Positions 1-7,349 of a DNA stretch of 14,434 nucleotides are shown one piece after another (position 1 is the first letter of the stretch; each line of letters opens with the position of its first letter). Both the position numbers and the translations under genes were made by a program. The notes beneath the pieces were generated by a model. It was given only the letters and a program-made list of their open reading frames with translations, made no database searches and was not told where the DNA came from. Origin of the DNA: an uncultured Lentisphaeria bacterium (GTDB lineage: Bacteria > Verrucomicrobiota > Lentisphaeria > Victivallales > Victivallaceae); assembly GCA_937888615.1 (NCBI GenBank), contig CALABZ010000183.1, positions 1 to 14,434 on the forward strand, written 5' to 3'.

Positions 1-129
1 CGACTTCTCATCCAGGTTTGGTCGCCGGGAGTTATACTCATTTGGGTTGAACAATTAAAATCAGCTTGTTATTTTTCCATAATTGAAAACGTTTGAAATC
101 ACTTCCGTATCCATACGATTTTTTTTCAT
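1..129 (-). pseudogene. Partial, apparently broken ORF downstream of the OPX gene
   Basis: An ATG at 129 overlaps the TGA of the upstream OPX gene (ATGA), the same coupling seen between the ABC transporter and the OPX gene. It reads MKKNRMDTEVISNVFNYGK and a few more residues, then stops at 61-63. A second in-frame stop follows. Shifting frame just before the stop restores an open frame containing MSITPGDQTWMRS that runs off the window edge. The ATGA junction suggests that a real gene of the same operon began here and is frameshifted, or that the 22 codons are a tiny coupled peptide. OPX genes are often followed by a Wzz/Wzc-type chain-length protein, but nothing in these residues identifies one. 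Function unknown. Confidence 0.3.
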
Positions 130-1598
130 TTGACCGATTGGTTGGGATTTGCCATCGCCTCCTCCACCGTTACCGGAGGGTTCCCTGATAGATAAGGAAC
201 CACGATGGTAGCTCCCAACGGCACCACGGGATTCGCAGACCAGAAACCCGCCTTCCCTCTCTTTACCGTACCGTTCATGCAAACAATCGTGACATTGGCT
301 TGGTCGGCATCATCCTTATACCCTCCTGCTTTTTTGATGTAATAATCGACCTTTTCTCCTTTTTCAAAGGCAATACCGACCGGAGAAATTATCGCGCCTT
401 TCACCATGACAAAGGAATTGGGACGTGGAATTATAATTTTATCGCCCGGCATGATGTTGAAATTACAGGAACTCTGCGTCTCACGCAAAGCCATGGGAAG
501 ATCGACGATGGTCAACGAGTCATTCCTGAAAAACTGAGCGCCATCCAGAAATGCGTCATCGCTCACCCCGCCGCATCGCGCAATCAATTCATTGACTTTC
601 TCATATTTCAAATAAGCATAGTTACCGGGATGTTTCACTTCTCCGAGAACCGTCACATAATATTTTTCGTCGGTGTCGCGTGATCCGAAAATATTAATGA
701 CGTCTTGATCCTTCAATTCGCAATTGGTCCCAATTTTGATGTTGCTTTCGTTGATCCTATTATCGGAGTCGACGTCGGTTTTCCGGAATATTCTGATTTT
801 CTTCTGGGCGCTGGACAAAACGCCGCCGGCAATACGGATGGCATCATCCAACTTTTCTTCTGGAAGCAGTTCATAGCGTCCGGGACGTCGTATCGAACCT
901 GTTATATTGACATCTTTGTCTCTGAGCCGTACAAAAATGATATCACCGTCATTTAAATATTTAAACTCCAGAGGCATAATCCCCTTTAATAAAAAATCGT
1001 ACAAGTCAAAAATATAAACCTTGCCGTCAAGTTTCTTCAGTTCGATCCTTCGGATTGAGGCCTGGTTGCGAATCCCGGATTTTCTCAGAATATTAATGAT
1101 CGACGCACTGATGCCGCTTGTATTGATACTGCCAAGCTTCTTTACTTCGCCAGTGACAAAAACATTAATCCCCGCGGTTTTCCCCAAAGTAATGTCTACC
1201 GGAGCTTTCCCGGCTCCAGGGTTTTTCACATCAATGAAAAACGCATAGGTGCAGGCCAGATGATGCAATATTTTCCTCTTCGCTTCCGCATAGGTGAGTC
1301 CATTCAGCGAGATTCGCCCGGCTTCAGGAATGATGATAAACCCATCGGCGCTGAGGGGCAAGACGTAATGTAAGTTCAAATCTCCCCAGATATCGACATG
1401 AACCTCATCCCGGGGTTTTAAAATATAATCCGGCAACACTCCGCCCAATGCCGAATCGGATTGAGCAACGCTGGAATCAAACAAATCATGCCCGAAAATC
1501 TGTTCCGATTTCGTCTCTGAAGCAATGTCCCCGCAACGTATTTGACTCGCGGCGAATAACGTCATCAAGATGCAAATACCTAAACTTATTTTTTTCAT
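126..1598 (-). CDS. OPX-family polysaccharide/outer-membrane export protein with several SLBB domains (Wza-like)
   Basis: 490 aa. An N-terminal signal peptide (about residues 1-22, hydrophobic after MKKIS) exports it. The cysteine at 22 follows an arginine, so it is not a good lipobox. Residues about 57-115 form a Poly_export domain (DYILKPRDEVHVDIWG, then the ADGFIIIPEAGRI and LTYAEAKRKI elements). SLBB beta-grasp repeats follow at about 144-200 (VFVTGEVKKLGS), 231-275 (NITGSIRRPGRYEL), 315-350 (VTVLGEVKHPGNYAY) and 397-440 (VMVKGAIISPVG). This is the architecture of outer-membrane translocation channels for exopolysaccharide. The start ATG overlaps the stop of the ABC transporter (ATGA), implying translational coupling. 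It sits last in the RiPP cluster, so it could form the outer-membrane exit for the modified peptide, or it could mark an adjoining polysaccharide locus. No C-terminal amphipathic helix typical of Wza is obvious. Confidence 0.88.
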   Translation of the reverse strand: MKKISLGICILMTLFAASQIRCGDIASETKSEQIFGHDLFDSSVAQSDSALGGVLPDYILKPRDEVHVDIWGDLNLHYVLPLSADGFIIIPEAGRISLNGLTYAEAKRKILHHLACTYAFFIDVKNPGAGKAPVDITLGKTAGINVFVTGEVKKLGSINTSGISASIINILRKSGIRNQASIRRIELKKLDGKVYIFDLYDFLLKGIMPLEFKYLNDGDIIFVRLRDKDVNITGSIRRPGRYELLPEEKLDDAIRIAGGVLSSAQKKIRIFRKTDVDSDNRINESNIKIGTNCELKDQDVINIFGSRDTDEKYYVTVLGEVKHPGNYAYLKYEKVNELIARCGGVSDDAFLDGAQFFRNDSLTIVDLPMALRETQSSCNFNIMPGDKIIIPRPNSFVMVKGAIISPVGIAFEKGEKVDYYIKKAGGYKDDADQANVTIVCMNGTVKRGKAGFWSANPVVPLGATIVVPYLSGNPPVTVEEAMANPNQSVK

Positions 1599-3432
1599 AA
1601 TGCCCCATTCGGCTTTATTGTGTTTACGGAAATTCCCGTTTCAAAATTTTCAAAGAACGCCTGGTACTCATCTGCCGCCATAAGTTCCTCATGTGTCCCG
1701 CACAGCGATATTCCCCCTTCTCGCAAGAAGAGTACCTTGTCGGCGGATTTCACCGTATTGAGGCGATGCGCTATGGTGAACAGCGTTTTTCCCCGTACGG
1801 CTTCGGGAAGCATGGAACAAACGGAAGACTCCGTCTTGTGATCCAGAGTTGATGTCGGTTCATCCATGATCAGAATGTCCGGCCCCTTACCAGTGCTCTG
1901 GCAATTGAGATACGTTGTTTCTGCCCCTCGGAAAGGTTTCCCCCATCCTCCGCCAGGAGAGTATCATATTTCTCTGGAAGGGATTCAATATATGCATGGA
2001 TGTCGGCGGTTTTGCAAGCCTTTACCACTTCGTCAAACGACGCGTCCTCATTGCCAAGCTTCAAATTATCCAGAATGCTTCCGGAAAGAAGCTCCGTGTG
2101 CTGCGCGACAAAACCAATACGCCGCCTTAAATATCTGATATTATACTCCGAAGCGTTTTTCCCGTCAAAAAAAATCGCGCCCGTCCGCGGATTATAAAAT
2201 CGCATCATCAGGCTTACCAGCGTTGTTTTCCCTGCTCCGCTCTTGCCGATGATCGCCCAGTGTTCGCCGCCGGCCGTATGGAACGATACTCCGTTCAGCA
2301 CCGGTTTATCGACCTCGTATCCGAAGCTGACATCGTTGAATTCCACTTCTCCGTTCAACGCGGTTACTTTCAACCCGGTTTTTACATTATCTTCAGGAAC
2401 AGCATCCAGAAGCGCCGTCACTCGTTCCAGCGCCGCCCGGGTACTCTGAAACTGATTGGCGCTCGATGCCAAATATGTCACCGGCCCGTAAACAAACGAA
2501 AGATAGGTCAGGAACGCCAGCAAAGACCCCAGCGTCCATTTACCTTCAATCACCCAATAAGCCCCCATGGCAAGCACAAAAAACTTGGCTGCACTCGGCA
2601 TTGCGGCCATGACATGATGTTGAAGCGAATTGAGAACGGCCTGTTCGTTGAACGCTTGATTATTCTCTGTTATTGCCGTTGCAATATCCGATTCTGCCTT
2701 TTTCTCTTTCGAAAATGTCTTGATGAGCCGGATGGAAGAAAACATTTCGTGAAATATGGAATAATATCTGGCGCTTCTCTCCCGGTTGCGATGGCTGATG
2801 ACATAGTTTCTCCTACCAAAGAAAACGGTAACAAAAAATGGCACCGGCAAAGAAAGCATCACCGGTATGGCCAATCGCCACTCCAAATAAAAGAGAAAAA
2901 CGACCCCACCGATGAAACGGAAAGATTGCATGACGATTTCGACAACAGTTCCCGAAAAAAACCAGTTTATTCCGCTTATGTCCGAAGTGAATCGGGCCAT
3001 CAAATACCCTTTATGGATATGGTCAAAAAAGGTTTTCGGCAATGAAAAAACTTTTGCCATCAGGTTCTTCTGAATATTCAATGTTACATCCTGCGTGAAC
3101 CTGACAGAATAAAAAGTCTGAAGTTGACTCACGGCCGCCGATACCACTGCGATCCCAAGCAGCAACAGGAGCGTCGGTATCAACATCTTGGTTTGCTTAT
3201 TCAAAACGACATTGTCGATCAAATAACGGTTGATCATCGGCTGAGGATAAGTCAGGACGGAGGTTATCACCAGCAGCCCATAAGCGGCCACACCCATTTT
3301 CCAGTTTTTCAGAATGGAAGGGTAAATATGCCTGAGGCTGTCCCGCAGATTTGCATATTTCCGCTCAGGAGAAATCTGATCCTCCGGCAACTGCAGCGAA
3401 AATGAATTTTTCAAATACGTAAAATACCGCAT
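1595..3432 (-). pseudogene. ABC exporter (MsbA/peptide-exporter type: membrane domain plus ATPase), split by a one-base frameshift
   Basis: The first frame (3432-1870, 520 codons) holds an ABC transporter transmembrane domain (residues about 45-330, six hydrophobic segments) and the start of the ATPase: Walker A GKSGAGKTT at 396-404, Q-loop VAQHTE and signature LSEGQKQR at 500-507. It runs into a stop after ARALVRGRTF. The other frame continues perfectly with PDILIMDEPTSTLD (Walker B and D-loop), then IAHR (H-loop), ending at 1595. Reading one base back at the GGGG run (1883-1886) gives ARALVRGPDILIMDEP, the canonical sequence, for about 611 aa in total. A one-base deletion or sequencing error is the simplest reading. 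There is no N-terminal C39 peptidase domain, so it cannot cut a double-glycine leader itself. Start ATG 3432 has GGGAG 7 nt upstream and lies 22 nt after scmF. It probably exports the cluster's peptide across the inner membrane. Confidence 0.88.
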
Positions 3433-3454
3433 CGGTCGACTCCCAAAAACCGTC

Positions 3455-4594
3455 TTACTCTTGCTCGGATTTGCTGCCGGGACGAATTCTCGATTTCGGG
3501 AAAAGGCCGACTTTCAAGGCCTCCTCGCAATACCATTGCGACGCAAAAAGATCTTTGTGCCGATAGTAATTCATTGCCACGCATGAGCCGAGGCATTGGC
3601 CATTCATAAGGCAGTCTCCGCAAATGCCGTGCAACTTGGATGGCAGCCCTTCCCGGAGCCCGGACAAAACCGGATTGTTATTCCAAATGTGTTCCAGTTT
3701 GGTGTCTTCCGCATGACCGAAAATCAGTTCCGGCACCGTCGCACCGATGCCGCAGAGCGCATATTGACCGTTACCCAACACGCCGATAATGCCGAAAATC
3801 CCACATTTTCCGGTTGACTGGGTGCATATCTTATTGAGCGGTCGAAATGCCACCGGATGGGAATAGACGACCCTGATCTTGGCCGACAAAGCCAGAACGT
3901 TTTCCACCCAGCTGCCGAATTCGACAAGTTCCTGAATCGGCAACGTCTGCCCGGCATTGTGCATTTGTTCCCCTCGTGCCGTGGGAGCAACAAGATTGAA
4001 CTTCACCGAGTCCGCATTTTCCCGTTCGGCCAGCCTCACCATATCTTCCATCTGATTCTTGTTGAGATTCATCACGGACATAATGATCTGCGGCCGAATC
4101 CCTACCTTAACCAGATTTCTGACTCCGTTCAGCGCCGCCTCGAAGCACCCTGGCACCCCTCTTACCCACTCGTGCGTTTCTGCATTGGTCCCGTCCAGGC
4201 TTACTGAAACAAACGGTCGTTTGCATTGTGCGATTTTTTTCGCAATCTCCAGCGTACATGCCACTCCATTCGTTTCCAGGGTCAGCTGTAAATCCTGTTC
4301 CCTGATATGGTCAAGTATTTTGCCGATATCCGGATGAATGAGCGGTTCGCCGCCGGTGAGTTTTACCGCCCGCATTCCAAGTTCCTTCCCTTGCCGGACG
4401 ATATCTTTGAACAACTCAAAGTCCAAAGCCGGCCATTTCGCGTTTTTGTCTTGAAACTTGGGCGCGATCCAGCAATGTCTGCATTTTAGATTGCAGCCTT
4501 CGGTAAGATAAAAATAGATCGTATTTAAAAAAAAGCCGCACTGTGGCATTGCTATTTTATTTTCAGTTTTATTTTCAGTTTTATTTTCAGTCAT
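3455..4594 (-). CDS. scmF: Radical SAM/SPASM peptide-maturation enzyme, ScmF-like
   Basis: 379 aa. The radical SAM [4Fe-4S] motif is CNLKCRHC (Cys34, 38, 41), followed by TGGEPL (80-84), which binds SAM, and VSLDG (131-135). The C-terminal SPASM region has eight further cysteines (257, 264, 281, 325, 328, 334, 338, 356; GICGDCLMNGQCLGSC) suited to two auxiliary Fe-S clusters. The family (PqqE, anaerobic sulfatase-maturating enzymes, ranthipeptide and sactipeptide synthases) modifies peptides or proteins by radical chemistry. The YFYLTEGCNLKCRHCWIAPK block fits my memory of ScmF, the second radical SAM protein of the SynChlorMet cassette. The N-terminus is a TENK triplication encoded by a perfect 12-bp repeat. 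ATG 4594 has no visible Shine-Dalgarno; Met16 is an alternative start. Exact substrate is inferred: the Cys-repeat precursor at 9270-9551. Confidence 0.87.
   Translation of the reverse strand: MTENKTENKTENKIAMPQCGFFLNTIYFYLTEGCNLKCRHCWIAPKFQDKNAKWPALDFELFKDIVRQGKELGMRAVKLTGGEPLIHPDIGKILDHIREQDLQLTLETNGVACTLEIAKKIAQCKRPFVSVSLDGTNAETHEWVRGVPGCFEAALNGVRNLVKVGIRPQIIMSVMNLNKNQMEDMVRLAERENADSVKFNLVAPTARGEQMHNAGQTLPIQELVEFGSWVENVLALSAKIRVVYSHPVAFRPLNKICTQSTGKCGIFGIIGVLGNGQYALCGIGATVPELIFGHAEDTKLEHIWNNNPVLSGLREGLPSKLHGICGDCLMNGQCLGSCVAMNYYRHKDLFASQWYCEEALKVGLFPKSRIRPGSKSEQE
4555..4590 (-). repeat. Three perfect 12-bp tandem repeats inside the scmF-like start
   Basis: On the plus strand the unit TTTTATTTTCAG occurs three times without interruption; on the coding strand it is CTGAAAATAAAA. 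It encodes three copies of Thr-Glu-Asn-Lys directly after the initiator Met of the radical SAM protein. The unit is 12 bp, so gain or loss of copies would keep frame and only change the length of the N-terminal tail. Confidence 0.95.
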
Positions 4595-4656
4595 AATGGT
4601 ACACTATAGGTTATGATTTTAGCGTTTGGGAGGAAGGACCGCGAACCAAATTTCAC
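4591..4656 (-). CDS. Possible 21-aa coupling mini-ORF ahead of scmF-like gene
   Basis: In the 91-nt gap between the two radical SAM genes a GTG codon at 4656 follows AGGAGA with about 9 nt spacing and opens 21 codons (MKFGSRSFLPNAK and eight more residues). Its TGA overlaps the ATG of the ScmF-like gene (ATGA). The downstream gene itself lacks a Shine-Dalgarno, so this mini-ORF could deliver ribosomes by termination-reinitiation. An ATG lies inside the same leader but stops after three codons. No homology is recognised. The ORF is short enough to be chance. Confidence 0.3.
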   Translation of the reverse strand: MKFGSRSFLPNAKIITYSVPL

Positions 4657-4685
4657 GTTTCCATTTCTCCTGATTATGATTTCAG

Positions 4686-5798
4686 TCATGAAATCGCGGG
4701 AAGTTTGCCTCCCGCATTAAGAAAGGTTCTATAACAGGCATCGGGCGATGGATTGTTTTCATTGCCTGTCAATGTATAGGCAAGGGCCGGACATCCTCCC
4801 CGGCAATATGGGATAAACTTGCAATCGTTGCAAAACGGAAAATCCTTTAGCGAAATATGTTTTCTCGCTCTGAGTCTTTTTAACTCGGAATGATTCTGCC
4901 ATACTTCTTTCAAGCTGTCCCTGTTGATTCTGCCAAGTTCGATATGCGGAAGTTGTACGCACGGGATCATTACCCCGTCCGCCCTGACCGCCATTTTGCG
5001 GAAAACACCATTGCAGCTGCCCAGAAAGCCGCAACCGGAAAATCCTTCTTTGCCATCATCCAATGCGTTCTGCATTTCCACCCAGTCTTTTCCGGAAGCC
5101 AACGGCCCTGCCTGCGCATTTATGCGGCCATTATACGTTTTGTTCAGTTCAAGAAGTTTTGCCATCGCAAAAGAGTATTCTCCCACATTGAGCTGAACGG
5201 CATCTTTGTTTTCCCGACAAAGCCCCACATAGCCTGCGGAGTTTGTTGAGAACGAGGACAACCCGACATCATCGAGCAACAATCTGCTGATTTCCTCAAG
5301 GTGCATGTAGTTGTACTTGTGAATGGTGACCCGTACCGTCGCCGGAATTAGATGCTTGCGCAACACTTTCAGACCGGCAATCGCTTTGACAAAAGATCCA
5401 TCCCCTCTGAAGATGTCATGTGCTTCCGGTCCGGCGCCGTCGATGGAAACCTGAAAACTATTGCATCTTCCCGTGCTCTTTATAAAATCAGCCAGTTCTT
5501 CGGTGACCAGAGTCCCATTGCTGAGGATGGAAAATCGCATTCGGTTGTCATAGATGCCTTGGATCAGTTCCTTCAAATCTTTCCGGATCAGCGGTTCACC
5601 TCCGCTGAGGGAGACGTCTTTTACCGCACAATCTTTAAGTTCACGAAAAAAATTCAGCCATTCTTCTGTCGATAAATCAGTATCCGTGTCGCCGGCACCG
5701 GTAAAATGATAACAGTAGGAACAGCGCAGATTGCACCGGGTGGTAACATCAATATCCAAGCTTGCCGGGGTATTTTGCACTCTTATATCTGACGGCAT
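4686..5798 (-). CDS. scmE: Radical SAM/SPASM peptide-maturation enzyme, ScmE-like
   Basis: 370 aa from ATG 5798. The radical SAM motif is CNLRCSYC (Cys22, 26, 29), with LSGGEPL (64-70) and VSIDG (117-121). SPASM cysteines are 256, 262, 280, 323, 326, 332, 336 and 355 (CNDCKFIPYCRGGC). The reading frame is open to a TTG at 5825, but ATG 5798 has AGAGGG at good distance and lies one base after the PqqD-like stop, so it is the preferred start and the genes are tightly coupled. The block ASLDIDVTTRCNLRCSYC with LSTEEWLNFF and CAVKDVSLSGGEP resembles what I recall of ScmE. Family role: SAM-dependent radical modification of a leader-bound peptide, usually with a PqqD-type RRE. Which of the two radical SAM enzymes acts on cysteine is unknown. 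Confidence 0.88.
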   Translation of the reverse strand: MPSDIRVQNTPASLDIDVTTRCNLRCSYCYHFTGAGDTDTDLSTEEWLNFFRELKDCAVKDVSLSGGEPLIRKDLKELIQGIYDNRMRFSILSNGTLVTEELADFIKSTGRCNSFQVSIDGAGPEAHDIFRGDGSFVKAIAGLKVLRKHLIPATVRVTIHKYNYMHLEEISRLLLDDVGLSSFSTNSAGYVGLCRENKDAVQLNVGEYSFAMAKLLELNKTYNGRINAQAGPLASGKDWVEMQNALDDGKEGFSGCGFLGSCNGVFRKMAVRADGVMIPCVQLPHIELGRINRDSLKEVWQNHSELKRLRARKHISLKDFPFCNDCKFIPYCRGGCPALAYTLTGNENNPSPDACYRTFLNAGGKLPAIS

Positions 5799-5799
5799 T

Positions 5800-6099
5800 T
5801 TAACCCTCTTTGTTAACGCTTTCAAATCCGACCAAGCCCCGTTTCTCCAAGTCCGACAGGAAGTTATTAAGCTGCGCAGGAGCCTCCTCGGGTACCTCGT
5901 CGTACTCTTTCAGGATATCTTCCAGAATGTTTTTCAAGGTATGTTTTCCATCCAGTTTTTTCCAGATAAATGAACTGACTGGATTCATCCCAAATGTTTT
6001 ATTGGCATCCGGGTCAAATAGAACCGCCCAGTCATCAAATTCTTCTCTGAAGACGACCATGGAGTTGGCGATCGGGTACGTTTTGTTTAATTCCATCAT
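5800..6099 (-). CDS. scmD: PqqD-like RiPP recognition element protein, ScmD-like
   Basis: 99 aa. The PqqD fold signature is visible: a beta hairpin region WAVLFDPDANKTFGMNPVSSFIWKKLDG (residues 24-51), then helices containing TLKNILEDILKEY (54-66) and PAQLNNFLSDLEKRGLV (74-90). PqqD-type RREs (RiPP recognition elements) bind the leader peptide and present the core to the modifying enzyme. Start ATG 6099 has GGAGG with ideal spacing; a second ATG follows at once. Its TAA ends one base before the ScmE-like ATG, so the two are probably made in a fixed ratio and act as a pair. It probably binds the N-terminal leader of the 93-aa precursor. Family placement is strong; the ScmD name rests on context and memory. 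Confidence 0.87.
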   Translation of the reverse strand: MMELNKTYPIANSMVVFREEFDDWAVLFDPDANKTFGMNPVSSFIWKKLDGKHTLKNILEDILKEYDEVPEEAPAQLNNFLSDLEKRGLVGFESVNKEG

Positions 6100-6221
6100 T
6101 TTTCTCCTCCGTTTATGTTTTTAATTTCAGCTTTTGAGCCATTTCTCGATTTCTGATGATGCTTTTGAAGTCTTATATAGTTTTTTACTGTTTTCATTGG
6201 TCAAAATCCCGATGAAAGCTT

Positions 6222-7349
6222 TCACTGCACGGCTCGATTTTTCGATGATTCTTTGCAGTAGAGACCAGGCAAAATATGCAGTGAATATTTTTTATCATAT
6301 TTCAAACAAATTTTTCTGGGCGACATGAGATATGTTAACAGCATCCGCGAATTTAAGCCACTGTTTAGCTTATATAATGCGTTAATCGAGCCATATGTTG
6401 ACATATCGGCATCAATTCGGCTGAACAATTGATTGATCAGCAATTGTTCATATTTCTTGTCAAAATCATCCGGCTTGATTTCACCTAAAACACGATTATG
6501 AACATTGACATTCAACAGCTTATGACACAAATGGAGCGCCGAAAAAAGACATTTGGCATTGCCCCATTCATTGGCGGAAGTTGCCAGTGATAAAAGTTTA
6601 TTCCAATTGACTGCGTTTCTGGAACAGATTTCCTTAATATCATTCAATAACATCAATGACGATACGAATGTATGGTCGCATCCTTTGTGAAAAGAAATAT
6701 GCAGCAAAAGATCTTCCGGGGAAAGAATTTTCGTTTTCAGATTGCCGATCATCATCGTTTCAGCGCGAGACCAAAGCATTTCCATATTGTGATCATTGCT
6801 TTGACTGTTGATATTCCAGTGCAGCTCAATCGCCAAGCCGCCGTCCTTCAGCAAAGGAGGAAAATGTTTATTGCTGCCCGACTGGGAGTCATGATTATTG
6901 GGTTTTGACGAGATGTATCCGGCTCCGATAAGCAGTTCGTATGCCTTCTCGAAGTCTGATTTTTCAATGAGTACATCAATGTCGGACATCCACCGTAACG
7001 CCGAGTTGGAATAGAACTTCTCGGCCAAATGCGAACCCTTGAGCAGAATATGCTCAATCCCATGGGCATTGAAGATCCGAATCATTTCATTCAACTGAGC
7101 CTTTCGCCTCAGGTCATTGCCAGAAAAACGAAGGTAATCATTTCTCAAAACCATTTCCATTTCCGCCGGAAAGACGAGTTGATGATTTTTAAGTTTATAG
7201 AATAACAGTGAAAGCAAGTGATTATCGCAAGCAATCCCATAAATCAAATGCCATTCATCCATTGACATTTTCTCAATATCACGCTTGCATGTCCCGGAGA
7301 GATGGTCACGGAGTATCAGACAAAAGTTGTTTTGTATTTGATCTATCAT
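6222..7349 (-). CDS. NTP_transf_5-type nucleotidyltransferase, probably frameshifted near its C-terminus
   Basis: 375 aa as it reads. The core ILLKGSHLAEKFYSNSALRW followed by MSDIDVLI (residues 101-128) is the signature of the Pfam NTP_transf_5 family, with Asp123 and Asp125 as the likely metal ligands. Such proteins occur beside HPr-kinase-like enzymes in some lasso-peptide clusters, where they are thought to add nucleotidyl groups to phosphorylated peptide. Here it follows directly after the S26/HprK fusion, with no gap between stop and ATG. The reading ends at 6222, but one added A in the A6 run (6288-6293) opens another frame (IFTAYFAWSLLQRIIEKSSR and onward to EIEKWLKS) ending at 6127, 27 nt before the scmD start. 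That would give about 407 aa and normal operon spacing. Function in this cluster is inferred. Confidence 0.8.
   Translation of the reverse strand: MIDQIQNNFCLILRDHLSGTCKRDIEKMSMDEWHLIYGIACDNHLLSLLFYKLKNHQLVFPAEMEMVLRNDYLRFSGNDLRRKAQLNEMIRIFNAHGIEHILLKGSHLAEKFYSNSALRWMSDIDVLIEKSDFEKAYELLIGAGYISSKPNNHDSQSGSNKHFPPLLKDGGLAIELHWNINSQSNDHNMEMLWSRAETMMIGNLKTKILSPEDLLLHISFHKGCDHTFVSSLMLLNDIKEICSRNAVNWNKLLSLATSANEWGNAKCLFSALHLCHKLLNVNVHNRVLGEIKPDDFDKKYEQLLINQLFSRIDADMSTYGSINALYKLNSGLNSRMLLTYLMSPRKICLKYDKKYSLHILPGLYCKESSKNRAVQ

Noticed and set aside
1883..1889. Programmed -1 frameshifting at A-AGG-GGC in the ABC gene
   Set aside because: It is not a canonical slippery heptamer and ABC exporters are not known to need it; a simple indel explains the data better.
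2260..3045. 261-codon open frame on the plus strand
   Set aside because: It lies antisense to the ABC transporter membrane domain, with no family resemblance.
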